Source of the DNA: Anaerolineales bacterium | GTDB lineage: Bacteria > Chloroflexota > Anaerolineae > 4572-78 > J111 | Assembly (NCBI GenBank): GCA_015075185.1 | Contig: JABTUW010000001.1 | Span: forward strand, 1-64,000 | Direction: 5' to 3' | DNA: 64,000 nt | In this document: positions 43,801 through 52,771 of the stretch, piece by piece | Position numbering within the stretch: the first letter of the stretch is position 1 | Layout: every line of letters begins with the position of its first letter | Notes under the pieces: model-generated | Databases searched by the model: none | Told to the model about the DNA's origin: nothing | What the model saw: the letters and a program-made list of their open reading frames with translations, nothing else | Made by a program: the position numbers and the translations under genes

Positions 43801-46800
43801 GGCTGAGCTGGCCTCCAGCGAGTTAAGGTAATCTCATGATTGGGGGAACCAGGGATAGATAAACGCATTCCATCGGCCAGATTATAAAGACCGGCAATCA
43901 GATGATATTCGCCGGCGGGCAGCTCATCCAGTAAAGGAATAACAATTTTATTAACCACAATTTCACCCGTATCCCAAAGCGAGGTTGGATAAACCAAGCT
44001 GCCGTTAGTGGCGGCTGGACCATCTTTCTGGGCCACGATCTGGCCCGTTCCATTGCGCAGATGGACAAAAACCGACCAGTCTACCGGGGTCTGGCTCAAA
44101 CTCTCCCAATATAGCGTGAGATGTAAGCCATCCGCTTGCCGGGTCAAATCATAACCCCGTAGGGAGATGGCCGGCGGTTCTCCTAGGATCGCTCCAACCT
44201 CGTACTGCGGACTTAGGGTTTGCGATGATAAAACCATCTCTGGCGGCGGACCACCCACTTTGACCGGCCCAATGGCAACGCTGGTCTCAGCCTGGGCCTG
44301 CCCCTCACGTACCAGCGGCAGGGTAACAGCCCGTCCCCTGTCTTTTTGATATAAACCAACCCGGATGGTATAAACGCCATCCGGCGCATCAGCCTCAACC
44401 GGCACGGCGAAACCATCGTCTATGACCTCGCCCGGAAGCCAGAGATAAGTATTGTAATTCTCACGCGGGTAGCGGTCGTAGCCGCCACGCCGCTGCTGCC
44501 CGGCGTCGAGCAGTTGCACAAAAATAGTATAATCCTCGCGCATGCGGGTTAGCCCCCGCCAGTACAAAACCAGCGGCACTCCCTGGCCAGCTACCACCCG
44601 GCGCTGCGGCAGATCGTAGCCCAGCAGCTCAATCTGGTTGCCAAAATTAGCCCCGATTCGATAGGTCATGTTGGGCGGCTCAAAGCGAGGGGGCTGGTTT
44701 TCCACAAGCAGTACGGCCTTACTGTACCCCTGATCGAGCGGCTGGTTGCCCTGCCAGAGTTCGACTTCGAGATCATAGGGGCCAGAGGGCCAGTCATAAT
44801 CAACGATAAAGGTCTGCAATTGATTTACGCCGGTCACCGGTTCACGTCGCCGCTGATCCGGCCCCACCAACCAGACCCTCACTTCGGCCTCAGCCGCCAC
44901 ATCCTGGTACGACACGGTAATGGGGATAGCCGCGCGATAGCGATAAACGGGCTGGCCGGGGGCAATTTGACCCGCCTGCCAGAGATCAAACCCAAACAGG
45001 TGGTCCTGCGCCGAGGTTAGCGTGTGACTTGGCTTGGGCGGGCGATAACCGGGCACATCTACCTGACCCAAAATGAACGTATCCGTTGAACCAGCGGCGA
45101 GAGGCCGCTGCCAGCCGATCAGCCGGAGTTGGAGTTGATAGCTGCCCGCCGCCACGCCAGCCAGGGGTAAAAATATCTGGTCGTGCAGGCTGTCGCCAGG
45201 GTCCCAGGCTCGCACCGGATAGCGTCCCTGGGCCGGTTGGGCGGCTGTCTCTGCGACCACCTGGCCCCCGTTATCCAGCAAGCTCAAATGAGTCTCATAA
45301 TCTTCATGGGCATAGGCCAGCGAGCGCCAGTAAAGCGTCACCTGCAACGTTGAACCATCACCGCTGATCTGCTGGTCGTAGCCGGTCAGTTCAAAACCGT
45401 CGTTGAAACGGATAGACGGAGGCTGCTTGGGTTGAACCGGCAGCATAGCCGCTGTGCGCACGGGGAGAGGGGCTGGAAAGCCCGTCCAGAAATGGTAGGT
45501 GCTGACTCCGCTCAATGCCGCCATCACTCCCACCAGGCCCAACAGCGCCCCACGCCGGTATCTTTCCCCGGCCGCTACGGCTATACCCCAGGCCAGCAAA
45601 AGCCCAACAGCGGGCGCCGCCGAAAAGACCAGGTAGCGGGCCTGCGCCGTATCATTGATCCGCCCGGACAGCAAGAAGCGCAGCAGCGGAATGGGCACAA
45701 AAATAAACAGGTGCAACAGCAGCAGGCCCAGCCAGTCCCGCTCCTGGCCCTGATTACGCCGCCAAATGAGCCACCAGCCAACTCCGGCTATCAGCACAAC
45801 GCCGAGCATCAGGCTGACCGTAAAAAGCGGTGGGAAAGGCGGCTGCGCCCCCACAATCTCGACCACCCAGAATTTGGTAAAGAAGGCGCTGACCCAGGTC
45901 CAAAGCGATCCTTGCGTTTCCGCCTCAAAGTGATCGGCTTCCGACGCAGTACCGGTCAAAATACCGGCCAGCATGCCGACTCCCGGCAGGGATTCGTCCC
46001 CGGCAATGAGGGGCCGGATAATTCCAGCCACGGGGCCAAATTCCTCAACCCGGTTAAAATACCAGGCTTGAAATAGAAACCAGCCTCCGGAGGCAATGAC
46101 GCCGGCAAGAGCCATGGCCGCCAGGTCACGCGCCCGACGGCGCCAGGGCCAGGGTTGTCGCCGGGCTAAAACTGCCAGCACCAGCAAAAATTCCAGGGGC
46201 AGGACAACGGCGCTGTACTTGGTAATGACGGCCAAGCCCATCAGCAACCCCAGCGCCATAAAGGTCCGGATGCCACGTTGACCTTTGCTAAAGCGCACCA
46301 GGCCCCAAAAATAGAGACCAAGGACCACCCCTAGCAAATTTTCGTCACTCAACACGGCGCTGATATAAGTGAAGCAGGGAATAAAGGCAAACGTCGCCGC
46401 GGCGGCCAGGGCCAGATTAGGCTGGCCGGGAAAGATTTCCAGGGCAACAAGATAGACTAAAACAATGGTTACGGCGCCCATGAGAATCGAAAGCCAGCGT
46501 CCGGCCATCCAGGCCAGGACGATACCGGCATAGGGCCAGGTTTCATCCTCGGTGCGCACGACCATGGCCCGCGGCAGAACCAGATCAACTAACTTGCGGC
46601 GAGGCGAGTCCCAGGTCATTTTCAGGATAGGCGGGCCATCCGTCTTGATCCAACTCGTCACCAGGGCGACCAGTCCATAATAGAGCGGCGGCTGATCGGC
46701 CTTGTAGCCGGTGGTCTGTCGTTCGGTGTTGGTCTGCGGCAGCCGGCCATTCTCTACAATAAAACGAATGTAGCGAAAATGGACATACTCGTCGGGGGCT

Positions 46801-46910
46801 TTGCTGAGAGGAATATTAATGCTGTTGAACCAGGCCAGGCCGGCATAGATGCCTATAACCAAGATCAACAATCCAGCTTGTAGTAGTTTGGCTTGTTTCA
46901 TCGCTAGCAT
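43797..46910 (-). CDS. DUF2142-like GT-C membrane glycosyltransferase
   Basis: 1037 residues. The first lumenal loop has SKAPDEYVHFRYIRFIVENGRLP (about 38-60) with the Asp-Glu pair expected at a GT-C active site, then QPPLYYG. About 12 membrane segments run to residue 480. Four C-terminal beta-sandwich modules follow, at about 500-615, 620-740, 745-890 and 895-1030, the last beginning LRGYDLTRQADGLHLTLYWE. Such enzymes move sugars from polyprenyl phosphate carriers to acceptors outside the membrane, with the C-terminal domains probably binding glycan. It overlaps the next gene by ATGA and starts 13 bp after the one before. Confidence 0.85.
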   Translation of the reverse strand: MLAMKQAKLLQAGLLILVIGIYAGLAWFNSINIPLSKAPDEYVHFRYIRFIVENGRLPQTNTERQTTGYKADQPPLYYGLVALVTSWIKTDGPPILKMTWDSPRRKLVDLVLPRAMVVRTEDETWPYAGIVLAWMAGRWLSILMGAVTIVLVYLVALEIFPGQPNLALAAAATFAFIPCFTYISAVLSDENLLGVVLGLYFWGLVRFSKGQRGIRTFMALGLLMGLAVITKYSAVVLPLEFLLVLAVLARRQPWPWRRRARDLAAMALAGVIASGGWFLFQAWYFNRVEEFGPVAGIIRPLIAGDESLPGVGMLAGILTGTASEADHFEAETQGSLWTWVSAFFTKFWVVEIVGAQPPFPPLFTVSLMLGVVLIAGVGWWLIWRRNQGQERDWLGLLLLHLFIFVPIPLLRFLLSGRINDTAQARYLVFSAAPAVGLLLAWGIAVAAGERYRRGALLGLVGVMAALSGVSTYHFWTGFPAPLPVRTAAMLPVQPKQPPSIRFNDGFELTGYDQQISGDGSTLQVTLYWRSLAYAHEDYETHLSLLDNGGQVVAETAAQPAQGRYPVRAWDPGDSLHDQIFLPLAGVAAGSYQLQLRLIGWQRPLAAGSTDTFILGQVDVPGYRPPKPSHTLTSAQDHLFGFDLWQAGQIAPGQPVYRYRAAIPITVSYQDVAAEAEVRVWLVGPDQRRREPVTGVNQLQTFIVDYDWPSGPYDLEVELWQGNQPLDQGYSKAVLLVENQPPRFEPPNMTYRIGANFGNQIELLGYDLPQRRVVAGQGVPLVLYWRGLTRMREDYTIFVQLLDAGQQRRGGYDRYPRENYNTYLWLPGEVIDDGFAVPVEADAPDGVYTIRVGLYQKDRGRAVTLPLVREGQAQAETSVAIGPVKVGGPPPEMVLSSQTLSPQYEVGAILGEPPAISLRGYDLTRQADGLHLTLYWESLSQTPVDWSVFVHLRNGTGQIVAQKDGPAATNGSLVYPTSLWDTGEIVVNKIVIPLLDELPAGEYHLIAGLYNLADGMRLSIPGSPNHEITLTRWRPAQP

Positions 46911-46922
46911 GCAGTCTGACCG

Positions 46923-49550
46923 TTACGGTTTTACTACCTCGATCGGCCCAATCGTAATACTGGTCACGCCGCTCATTTGCCCATCCATAACCAGGGGTAA
47001 ATTGACCGCCGCCTCGCCGACGGTGAGATAGTAGCCTACACTAAGGTAATATTGACCGGGTGGGGCGTCGGCATTTACCGGCACGGCGTAACCGTCTACC
47101 ACCACCTCGCCCGGCGCCCAGAGGAGGGTGCTATAATATTCCAGCGGGCGGCGGTCATAGCCGCCATATAGATTGCCCTGGCTGTCCAGCAAATGGTTAA
47201 ACTGCACAAAATCGGCCTGGGGCGACATGGCGGGCAAAGCCTGCCAATACAAGGTCACGGGAAAGGCTTGACCGGCTTTGACCTGTTTTTGGGGCAGGGT
47301 GTAGCCCAAAAAGTTGAGCTGATTAGTAAAATTGACCTGAACCGGAGCTTCAATGCCGGTTGGCGGCTCAAATCGGCGCGGCCACCAGTTTTCTACGGTG
47401 AGGACAGGGTCAATGGCAGGCTTGTCACCCCCCTGCAGGCGGTAAGCACCGCTAAGCCAGCGCGGGCCAATCACAAAGTGGTGGATATTCGCCCCGCTGC
47501 GGGTGGGAGAATAGGGCTGGCCGGAGGGGTCGAGCAAGCGGACCGGCCCAGGTGAGAGAACAGTGATCGTGGCGGGATAGCGAAAGATGGGGTTAGAGGC
47601 TGGTCGAGGCGAAATAAGCGATTGAAGGAAGGAAGCTGGCGGGATGGAGGCTTGCCACAGTACGTAATCTATGCCGGTGGGAAGAGCCGCCGTAGTTGGG
47701 GTATCTAAACGCACCGGCAATGTCACGGCTTCGCCCAAAGGCTGGCTGTCCGGGCCAGCGCCGAGCTGCAAAGTAAGCTGATAATCTCCGGCGGCGAGAG
47801 CCGGCAGCGGCAGGGCCAGGCGGTCAAATACAGCATCGCCGGGGTCCCAGGCCAGGGTGGGCAGCCGTCCCTGGGCCGGGTAACCCAACCAATGAGATAC
47901 AGCCTGGCCGGACGAGTCTGCTAAAATAATCTGAAGGAGATAATTCTGATTCACCTGGCCCAGGGAACGCCAGGCCAAGGTGAGGTTTAGCCGGCCTTGC
48001 TGGGGCTGCGGGTCAAGCTCGTAACTGGCCAGTTCAATAGCCTCGCCAAATTTGGCCTCCAACGGCTGGGCCAGCCACTCGGCGGCCTGGGATAGGGTGC
48101 GCAGAGGCAGAGGCGGCGGGGCAAAAGTAGCCAGCCGGAATAGATGCGCCCCTGTCCAGGCAACCAGGCCCACAATGAGTCCGGCAAAAAACCAGCGCTG
48201 CCAGCGGGCCGGGATGGCTGACGCCAAGCCCCAGACAATCAAACCCATTACGGCCGCTGCCGCTGGGATGAGAATGTGCCGTCCCTGGGCGGTCTGCCCC
48301 AGGCGGCGCGACAGGCCAAAACGAACGAGCGGCAAAATAATAAACAAGGTGATATGAAAAGCCAGCAGCAGCAGCCATTGACGCGAGGCAGAGTCGGTGC
48401 GCCACAGCCGCCACAAGCCCACGCCGGTGACACACAGCACGAAGCCGATAATGATATAGGCAAAAGGGAAAAAGGGGGTAAAATCGCCGATAGTTACGCC
48501 CCAGAATGAAAAGAAGGTGGTTTGCAGCCACGCCGGAAAAGTGCCCACCTTGATATTTTCGGGCAGTTCGGTTAAACCGATTTGACCCCCGCTCAAGAAA
48601 TTCCCCAGCCGGGCCAGGGTAACATCGGTACCGCCTGTAAAAATGGGCCGCAGCAGGCCAGCCACCAGCCCTAATTCTTCAATTTCGTTGAGATACCAAA
48701 AATTCCAGCCAAACCACCAGGCAGAAGCCAGCACCGCCATCCCGCCGACCAGGGCCAGGCGCAGCCCGTACCAGGACCAACCCAGGCCGCACTGTTGAAC
48801 CATCACCGCCAAGACCAGGCCAATTTCCAGGGGCAAAATAATGGTAGTGTATTTGACTGTCACCGAAAGCCCCAGGACCAAACCCAACAAGCCAAACGGC
48901 CACCACCGGTCAGGCTGCTTCACAGCCCGAATGAGGAGCCAGAAATATAAAGCGGCCAGCATGGCGACCAGGGCATCTTCGTTTAAAACAGAGCCTACAA
49001 ATATAAAAGCCGGCAAAAATGCCAGTATCGCCGTAGCCACCAGGGCCAAACCCGGCCGATCAGGCCGCATTTCGATTAAAGCCAAATAAATCAGACCCAG
49101 GGTAACCGTGCTAAAGACAACCGAAAGCCAGCGCCCCAGGTGGAGGGCCAGAATTTGTCCCACATAAGGCCGGAGTTGGTCTTCGGTAAGCAAATAGCCG
49201 GGGGTATCATCTTGCATATCTACGGCCTGATAGCGAAACGAATCCCAATATTGCTTTATCAGGGGAGGCCTGGTGACATCAACCTTGAGAATTTGGCTGA
49301 GTCCGGCCACACCCAGGTGATAGAGCGCCGGCCAGTTGGCTTTGGGACCTACCTGGTCGCGTTCAGCATAGGTCACAGGTAAACGTCCGTTAGCGATGAT
49401 AAAATTGATATAGGTCAGGTTGATCCCTTCGTCGGGGCCTTTATTAAAAGGCGTTACCTGGCTAAAGGCAAAAGCCAGCAGCAGGTAAACAATGAGAATT
49501 ACGCTCAATCCCGGCCACCCAGCCAGACGTGCGGTTTGCCACACCTTCAT
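46923..49550 (-). CDS. DUF2142-like GT-C membrane protein lacking the last module
   Basis: 875 residues. The loop NKGPDEGINLTYINFIIANGRLP keeps the Asp-Glu pair but has Asn where the paralogues have His. Membrane segments run to about residue 480. Three beta-sandwich modules follow, the third ending SITIGPIEVVKP at the stop, so the fourth module present in its neighbours is missing entirely. The loss could change acceptor choice. ATGA overlap with the upstream gene. Confidence 0.85.
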   Translation of the reverse strand: MKVWQTARLAGWPGLSVILIVYLLLAFAFSQVTPFNKGPDEGINLTYINFIIANGRLPVTYAERDQVGPKANWPALYHLGVAGLSQILKVDVTRPPLIKQYWDSFRYQAVDMQDDTPGYLLTEDQLRPYVGQILALHLGRWLSVVFSTVTLGLIYLALIEMRPDRPGLALVATAILAFLPAFIFVGSVLNEDALVAMLAALYFWLLIRAVKQPDRWWPFGLLGLVLGLSVTVKYTTIILPLEIGLVLAVMVQQCGLGWSWYGLRLALVGGMAVLASAWWFGWNFWYLNEIEELGLVAGLLRPIFTGGTDVTLARLGNFLSGGQIGLTELPENIKVGTFPAWLQTTFFSFWGVTIGDFTPFFPFAYIIIGFVLCVTGVGLWRLWRTDSASRQWLLLLAFHITLFIILPLVRFGLSRRLGQTAQGRHILIPAAAAVMGLIVWGLASAIPARWQRWFFAGLIVGLVAWTGAHLFRLATFAPPPLPLRTLSQAAEWLAQPLEAKFGEAIELASYELDPQPQQGRLNLTLAWRSLGQVNQNYLLQIILADSSGQAVSHWLGYPAQGRLPTLAWDPGDAVFDRLALPLPALAAGDYQLTLQLGAGPDSQPLGEAVTLPVRLDTPTTAALPTGIDYVLWQASIPPASFLQSLISPRPASNPIFRYPATITVLSPGPVRLLDPSGQPYSPTRSGANIHHFVIGPRWLSGAYRLQGGDKPAIDPVLTVENWWPRRFEPPTGIEAPVQVNFTNQLNFLGYTLPQKQVKAGQAFPVTLYWQALPAMSPQADFVQFNHLLDSQGNLYGGYDRRPLEYYSTLLWAPGEVVVDGYAVPVNADAPPGQYYLSVGYYLTVGEAAVNLPLVMDGQMSGVTSITIGPIEVVKP

Positions 49551-52500
49551 TTACCGGCCTCAAATAAACCCAGTAAAATGGCATTATCCGGCGAGCCGGG
49601 CACAGGCAGACGCGCCCCGGTAGCCAGGTTGTACATGCCCACGGCTAATTGGTACGACCCCGGGGCCAGCGTGTCCAGGGGAATTGTCACCTCATCTTTA
49701 ATAATTTCGCCCGCCTCCCATAACCCGGTGGGATAGACTCCCCCGGCGGGTAGGCCATCTTTTTGGGCGACGGTTTCCCCGGCGGCATTCCGCAGGTGCG
49801 CAAAAACGGTGTAGTCGGTTGCTGGGATCGCCAGGGCCTGCCAATAAAGAGCCAGGTGAAGGGAGTCGGAAGGTTGGAAGGTTGGAAGGTTAGGTACGCT
49901 CTTCGTTGGCTCGCTGGCTTGCCGGCTCATTAAATCAAAGCCTAACAATTTGATTTGTTCTCCCAACGTAACATCTATCTTATATTTTGGTGCAGCCGCC
50001 GTCACGGTGACTCCCGGCGGCGGGCCGCCTACTTTGACCGGCCCAATGGTTACCGCTGTTGACCCGCCGGGTTGGCCGGTTTGCGGGTCGAGGATTGCCA
50101 GCGAGTCGGCCTGTCCCCCAACCCGCCGGTACCAGCCCACATTCAGAGTATAAATCCCCGGAGGGGCGGCCGCGTCCACCGGAACAGCGAAGCCATCGGT
50201 GATAACTTCGCCGGGCGCCCAGAACAGCGTGCTGTAATTCTCTTTAGCCCGGCGGTCATAACCGCCCCAGGCCATCCCCTGATTATCCAGCAAGCGATTG
50301 AAAATGACAAAATCTTCCCCCATCCAGCGCAGCCCCTGCCAGTAAAGCGTAACTGGCAGTCCTTCCCCCGGCTGAACGCGCCGAACGGGCAAATCGTAGC
50401 CGAGCAATTTCACCTGTCCGGCAAAGTTAGCTGCCAGGGGATGGGGCAGCGCCGGTGTTTGAAAATTGCGTTCATTGTTCTCGATCCGTAAGACAACCTC
50501 ACCCTCGGGCTGCCAGCGATAATCACCCGGCGGCCAATCCGGGCCGATAATAAAGTTGGCCCAATCCTCCCCCCTTGATACGGGAGAGCGAAGTACCCCA
50601 TCCGAACCAATCAGGTGGCGGTCAGCGGTCGGCGGTCGGCGGTCAGCAAACGTGAATTGGGCCGTTTCACGCTCACGCAGCGTAGGGGGAACCGAGGTTA
50701 CCTGGCCGTCTCGCCACAGGCTCCACCCACCCACTCCGCGGTCTTGCTGCCTCGCTGGCTCGGTCAAAGTATAAGTAGAAAGAGTCTGCCAATCCACCAC
50801 CGGCCCTGCTTCCCCTAAAATCCGCCAACGCACGGTATATTCACCCGGCTCTAATCGCTCCAGGGGCAGCCAGCCTTCATCGCGAATGGTATCGCCTGCC
50901 TCCCAGGCGCGGGTGGGGTAGCGCGCCTGGGTCTGGAAAGCCAGCCAGCTAACACGGGTCTGGCCCGCCCTGTCTACCAGGGTCAGTTCGACTTGATAAT
51001 CCTCCGGCGCTGGCGCCCTACCTCCCTGCCAAAAAAAGGTCACCAGCGAAGCGGCGGGAGATCCGACCGTAAAGAGGTGAGAAAACCAGGGGCCTTCGTC
51101 AGAAATCATCACCGTCGCCCTGAGGACTTTCGCTCCATTGGGTAAGGTCGCCAAAGGCGAGAGGGACGCTGCTTGGCCTATCGCAAAAGGCGTCGTCCGT
51201 ACCGGCAGGGGGGAAGGGTAACCGGATCCCAGCGTAATGAATTGAAGCATCGCTCCGGTCAAAAGGAGGCCGGTTAGTGCGTAAAGCGTGAGGCGCGGAG
51301 CGTGAAATGTAAAACCTGAAACCTGAAACGTAAAACGTGATATACCCAAAACTAATAAGATGGCGACAGCAGGGCCAGCCAGGAACAATATGTGTCGTCC
51401 CTGGACGGCTTCGAGGGCATCGCGCGCGCCAAAGAGACGGATGAGCATGAAGGGTAAAGGCAGGAAGCAGTGCAGCAGCAAAAGAGAGACAAGGCGGCGG
51501 GGAGGCGAAGCGGCGAAGCCGGGCAAGGACGGGCCGCGAGGCCGCTTTAACAGGCCAATCACGGCCATAATGGTTACGCCCGTCATTGTCAGCACAAACC
51601 AGTTGAGTGGAGAGGGCCGGGTCACCGGATTAGTCCAGAAGGTGATAAAAAATTCGCTAATGAGCTGCCCGGCGGAGTAGTGCTGTCGGTCAATGTGGGC
51701 CGGCGGAGGGGCCTGGCCGCCGCTGATTGCCGCAAAGATTTGCTCTACTGTGCGGTCGCTGCCGTCGCCGCGCAGCAGGGGGGCCAAAGTGCCCAAAACC
51801 GGGCCGTAGGTTTCGATCTCGTTGAAATTGACCAGCAAGTAACCGAACCAGCCGCCGGTGACTAAAAGGAAGGCGAGCAAAGCCTGTCCTAATTTTAGCA
51901 GGGGGGAGGGTATAAATTCTTCGCTGCGCCCCGGCGCTCCCGCGTTCCTGTTAAAAGCCAGGAACACAATCTCCAAAGGCAACAGCGCCGTTAAATATTT
52001 CGTCAGCAAGGCTAATCCGGCCAGGCCGCCCAAAGCCCAGAATCCCCAGCGCGGATAATACCCTTTGGCTACCCGTACCGCCAGCCACAGAAACAGCGAG
52101 GCCACGAGCAGGGTCAGGCTGTCATAATTAAACAGCATCCCGGTGAAGAGAAAGCGCGGGATGAAAGCGAGGAAAGCCACACAGGCCAGGGCCAGGATTT
52201 GAGGAGAGAGGAAGCGTGAAGCGAAATTCTCTATATTTCTACTACCTGCTACTCTGCTACCTGCTACCTTGCTACCTGTAAACACCTCCAAAGCCAGTCT
52301 ATACGTAACCAACAGTGTACCCAGGCTAAAACCAATAGAGAGAAACCGACCCAGGTGCCAGACCAGGATTTCTTGCTGCCAGGGAAACAGTTCATCCTCG
52401 GTATGGAGAATGGCCTCGGAAGGGGGGGCCGGGATGATTTGGCGGTGAAGGTGGTTGGGGTCGGCCCGAAATTTGAAGGTGGGCGGACCGGCGGTGTCAA

Positions 52501-52771
52501 TCCAGGCAGTGACGGCGGCAACGCAGAGATGATAGAGCGGGGGCCAATCAGATTTGTAGCCGGCCGTTTCACGCTCGGCGGGGTTGAGCGGCAGACGGCC
52601 GTTTTGAGCAATGAATTGAGCGTACCAATAATGAGCCCACTCATCCGCGCCCCGGCCAATAGGCGTGATGACACTGTAGGCTGAAGCCAGAGCGAGAAAG
52701 AGAACCAAAATGAGGATCAGGCCTCTTATACTGAAATGTGTCAGGCCAGGATATTTAAGGGACTTGAACAC
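49547..52771 (-). CDS. DUF2142-like GT-C membrane glycosyltransferase
   Basis: 1074 residues. GRGADEWAHYWYAQFIAQNGRLP replaces the usual Pro by Ala before Asp-Glu. Membrane region to about 490, interrupted by repeat-encoded loops (GSKVAGSRVAGSRNIENFAS at 52240-52278, SRFTFQVSGFTFHAPRLTLY at 51276-51338). Four modules follow; module 2 contains a repeat-encoded RRPPTADRHLIG (50614-50648) and module 4 a TFQPSDSLH insertion at the GFDL-LALYW loop. The start overlaps the upstream stop by 17 bp. Confidence 0.85.
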   Translation of the reverse strand: MFKSLKYPGLTHFSIRGLILILVLFLALASAYSVITPIGRGADEWAHYWYAQFIAQNGRLPLNPAERETAGYKSDWPPLYHLCVAAVTAWIDTAGPPTFKFRADPNHLHRQIIPAPPSEAILHTEDELFPWQQEILVWHLGRFLSIGFSLGTLLVTYRLALEVFTGSKVAGSRVAGSRNIENFASRFLSPQILALACVAFLAFIPRFLFTGMLFNYDSLTLLVASLFLWLAVRVAKGYYPRWGFWALGGLAGLALLTKYLTALLPLEIVFLAFNRNAGAPGRSEEFIPSPLLKLGQALLAFLLVTGGWFGYLLVNFNEIETYGPVLGTLAPLLRGDGSDRTVEQIFAAISGGQAPPPAHIDRQHYSAGQLISEFFITFWTNPVTRPSPLNWFVLTMTGVTIMAVIGLLKRPRGPSLPGFAASPPRRLVSLLLLHCFLPLPFMLIRLFGARDALEAVQGRHILFLAGPAVAILLVLGISRFTFQVSGFTFHAPRLTLYALTGLLLTGAMLQFITLGSGYPSPLPVRTTPFAIGQAASLSPLATLPNGAKVLRATVMISDEGPWFSHLFTVGSPAASLVTFFWQGGRAPAPEDYQVELTLVDRAGQTRVSWLAFQTQARYPTRAWEAGDTIRDEGWLPLERLEPGEYTVRWRILGEAGPVVDWQTLSTYTLTEPARQQDRGVGGWSLWRDGQVTSVPPTLRERETAQFTFADRRPPTADRHLIGSDGVLRSPVSRGEDWANFIIGPDWPPGDYRWQPEGEVVLRIENNERNFQTPALPHPLAANFAGQVKLLGYDLPVRRVQPGEGLPVTLYWQGLRWMGEDFVIFNRLLDNQGMAWGGYDRRAKENYSTLFWAPGEVITDGFAVPVDAAAPPGIYTLNVGWYRRVGGQADSLAILDPQTGQPGGSTAVTIGPVKVGGPPPGVTVTAAAPKYKIDVTLGEQIKLLGFDLMSRQASEPTKSVPNLPTFQPSDSLHLALYWQALAIPATDYTVFAHLRNAAGETVAQKDGLPAGGVYPTGLWEAGEIIKDEVTIPLDTLAPGSYQLAVGMYNLATGARLPVPGSPDNAILLGLFEAGK
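49868..49891 (-). repeat. GGAAGGTT octamers in module 4
   Basis: Three exact 8-bp units, in the loop between GFDL and LALYWQ of the last beta-sandwich module. Confidence 0.75.
50614..50648 (-). repeat. GTCGGCG-type heptamers
   Basis: GGTGGCG, GTCAGCG, GTCGGCG, GTCGGCG, GTCAGCA. Same family as 36094-36142 and 54797-54831. Confidence 0.8.
51276..51338 (-). repeat. GAAACGT/AAAACCT heptamers, nine units
   Basis: Nine consecutive heptamers in register, encoding a Phe/Thr-rich stretch between two membrane segments. Confidence 0.8.
52240..52278 (-). repeat. GCTACCT-type heptamers
   Basis: CTACCTG, CTACTCT, GCTACCTG, CTACCTT, GCTACCTG: 7-8 bp units encoding SKVAGSRVAGSR. Confidence 0.7.

Noticed and set aside
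45432..46076. A 214-codon plus-strand frame, and others like it at 54783-56081 and 59230-61467
   Set aside because: All are antisense to the GC-rich glycosyltransferase genes; Arg/Gln/Gly-rich shadows with no motif.
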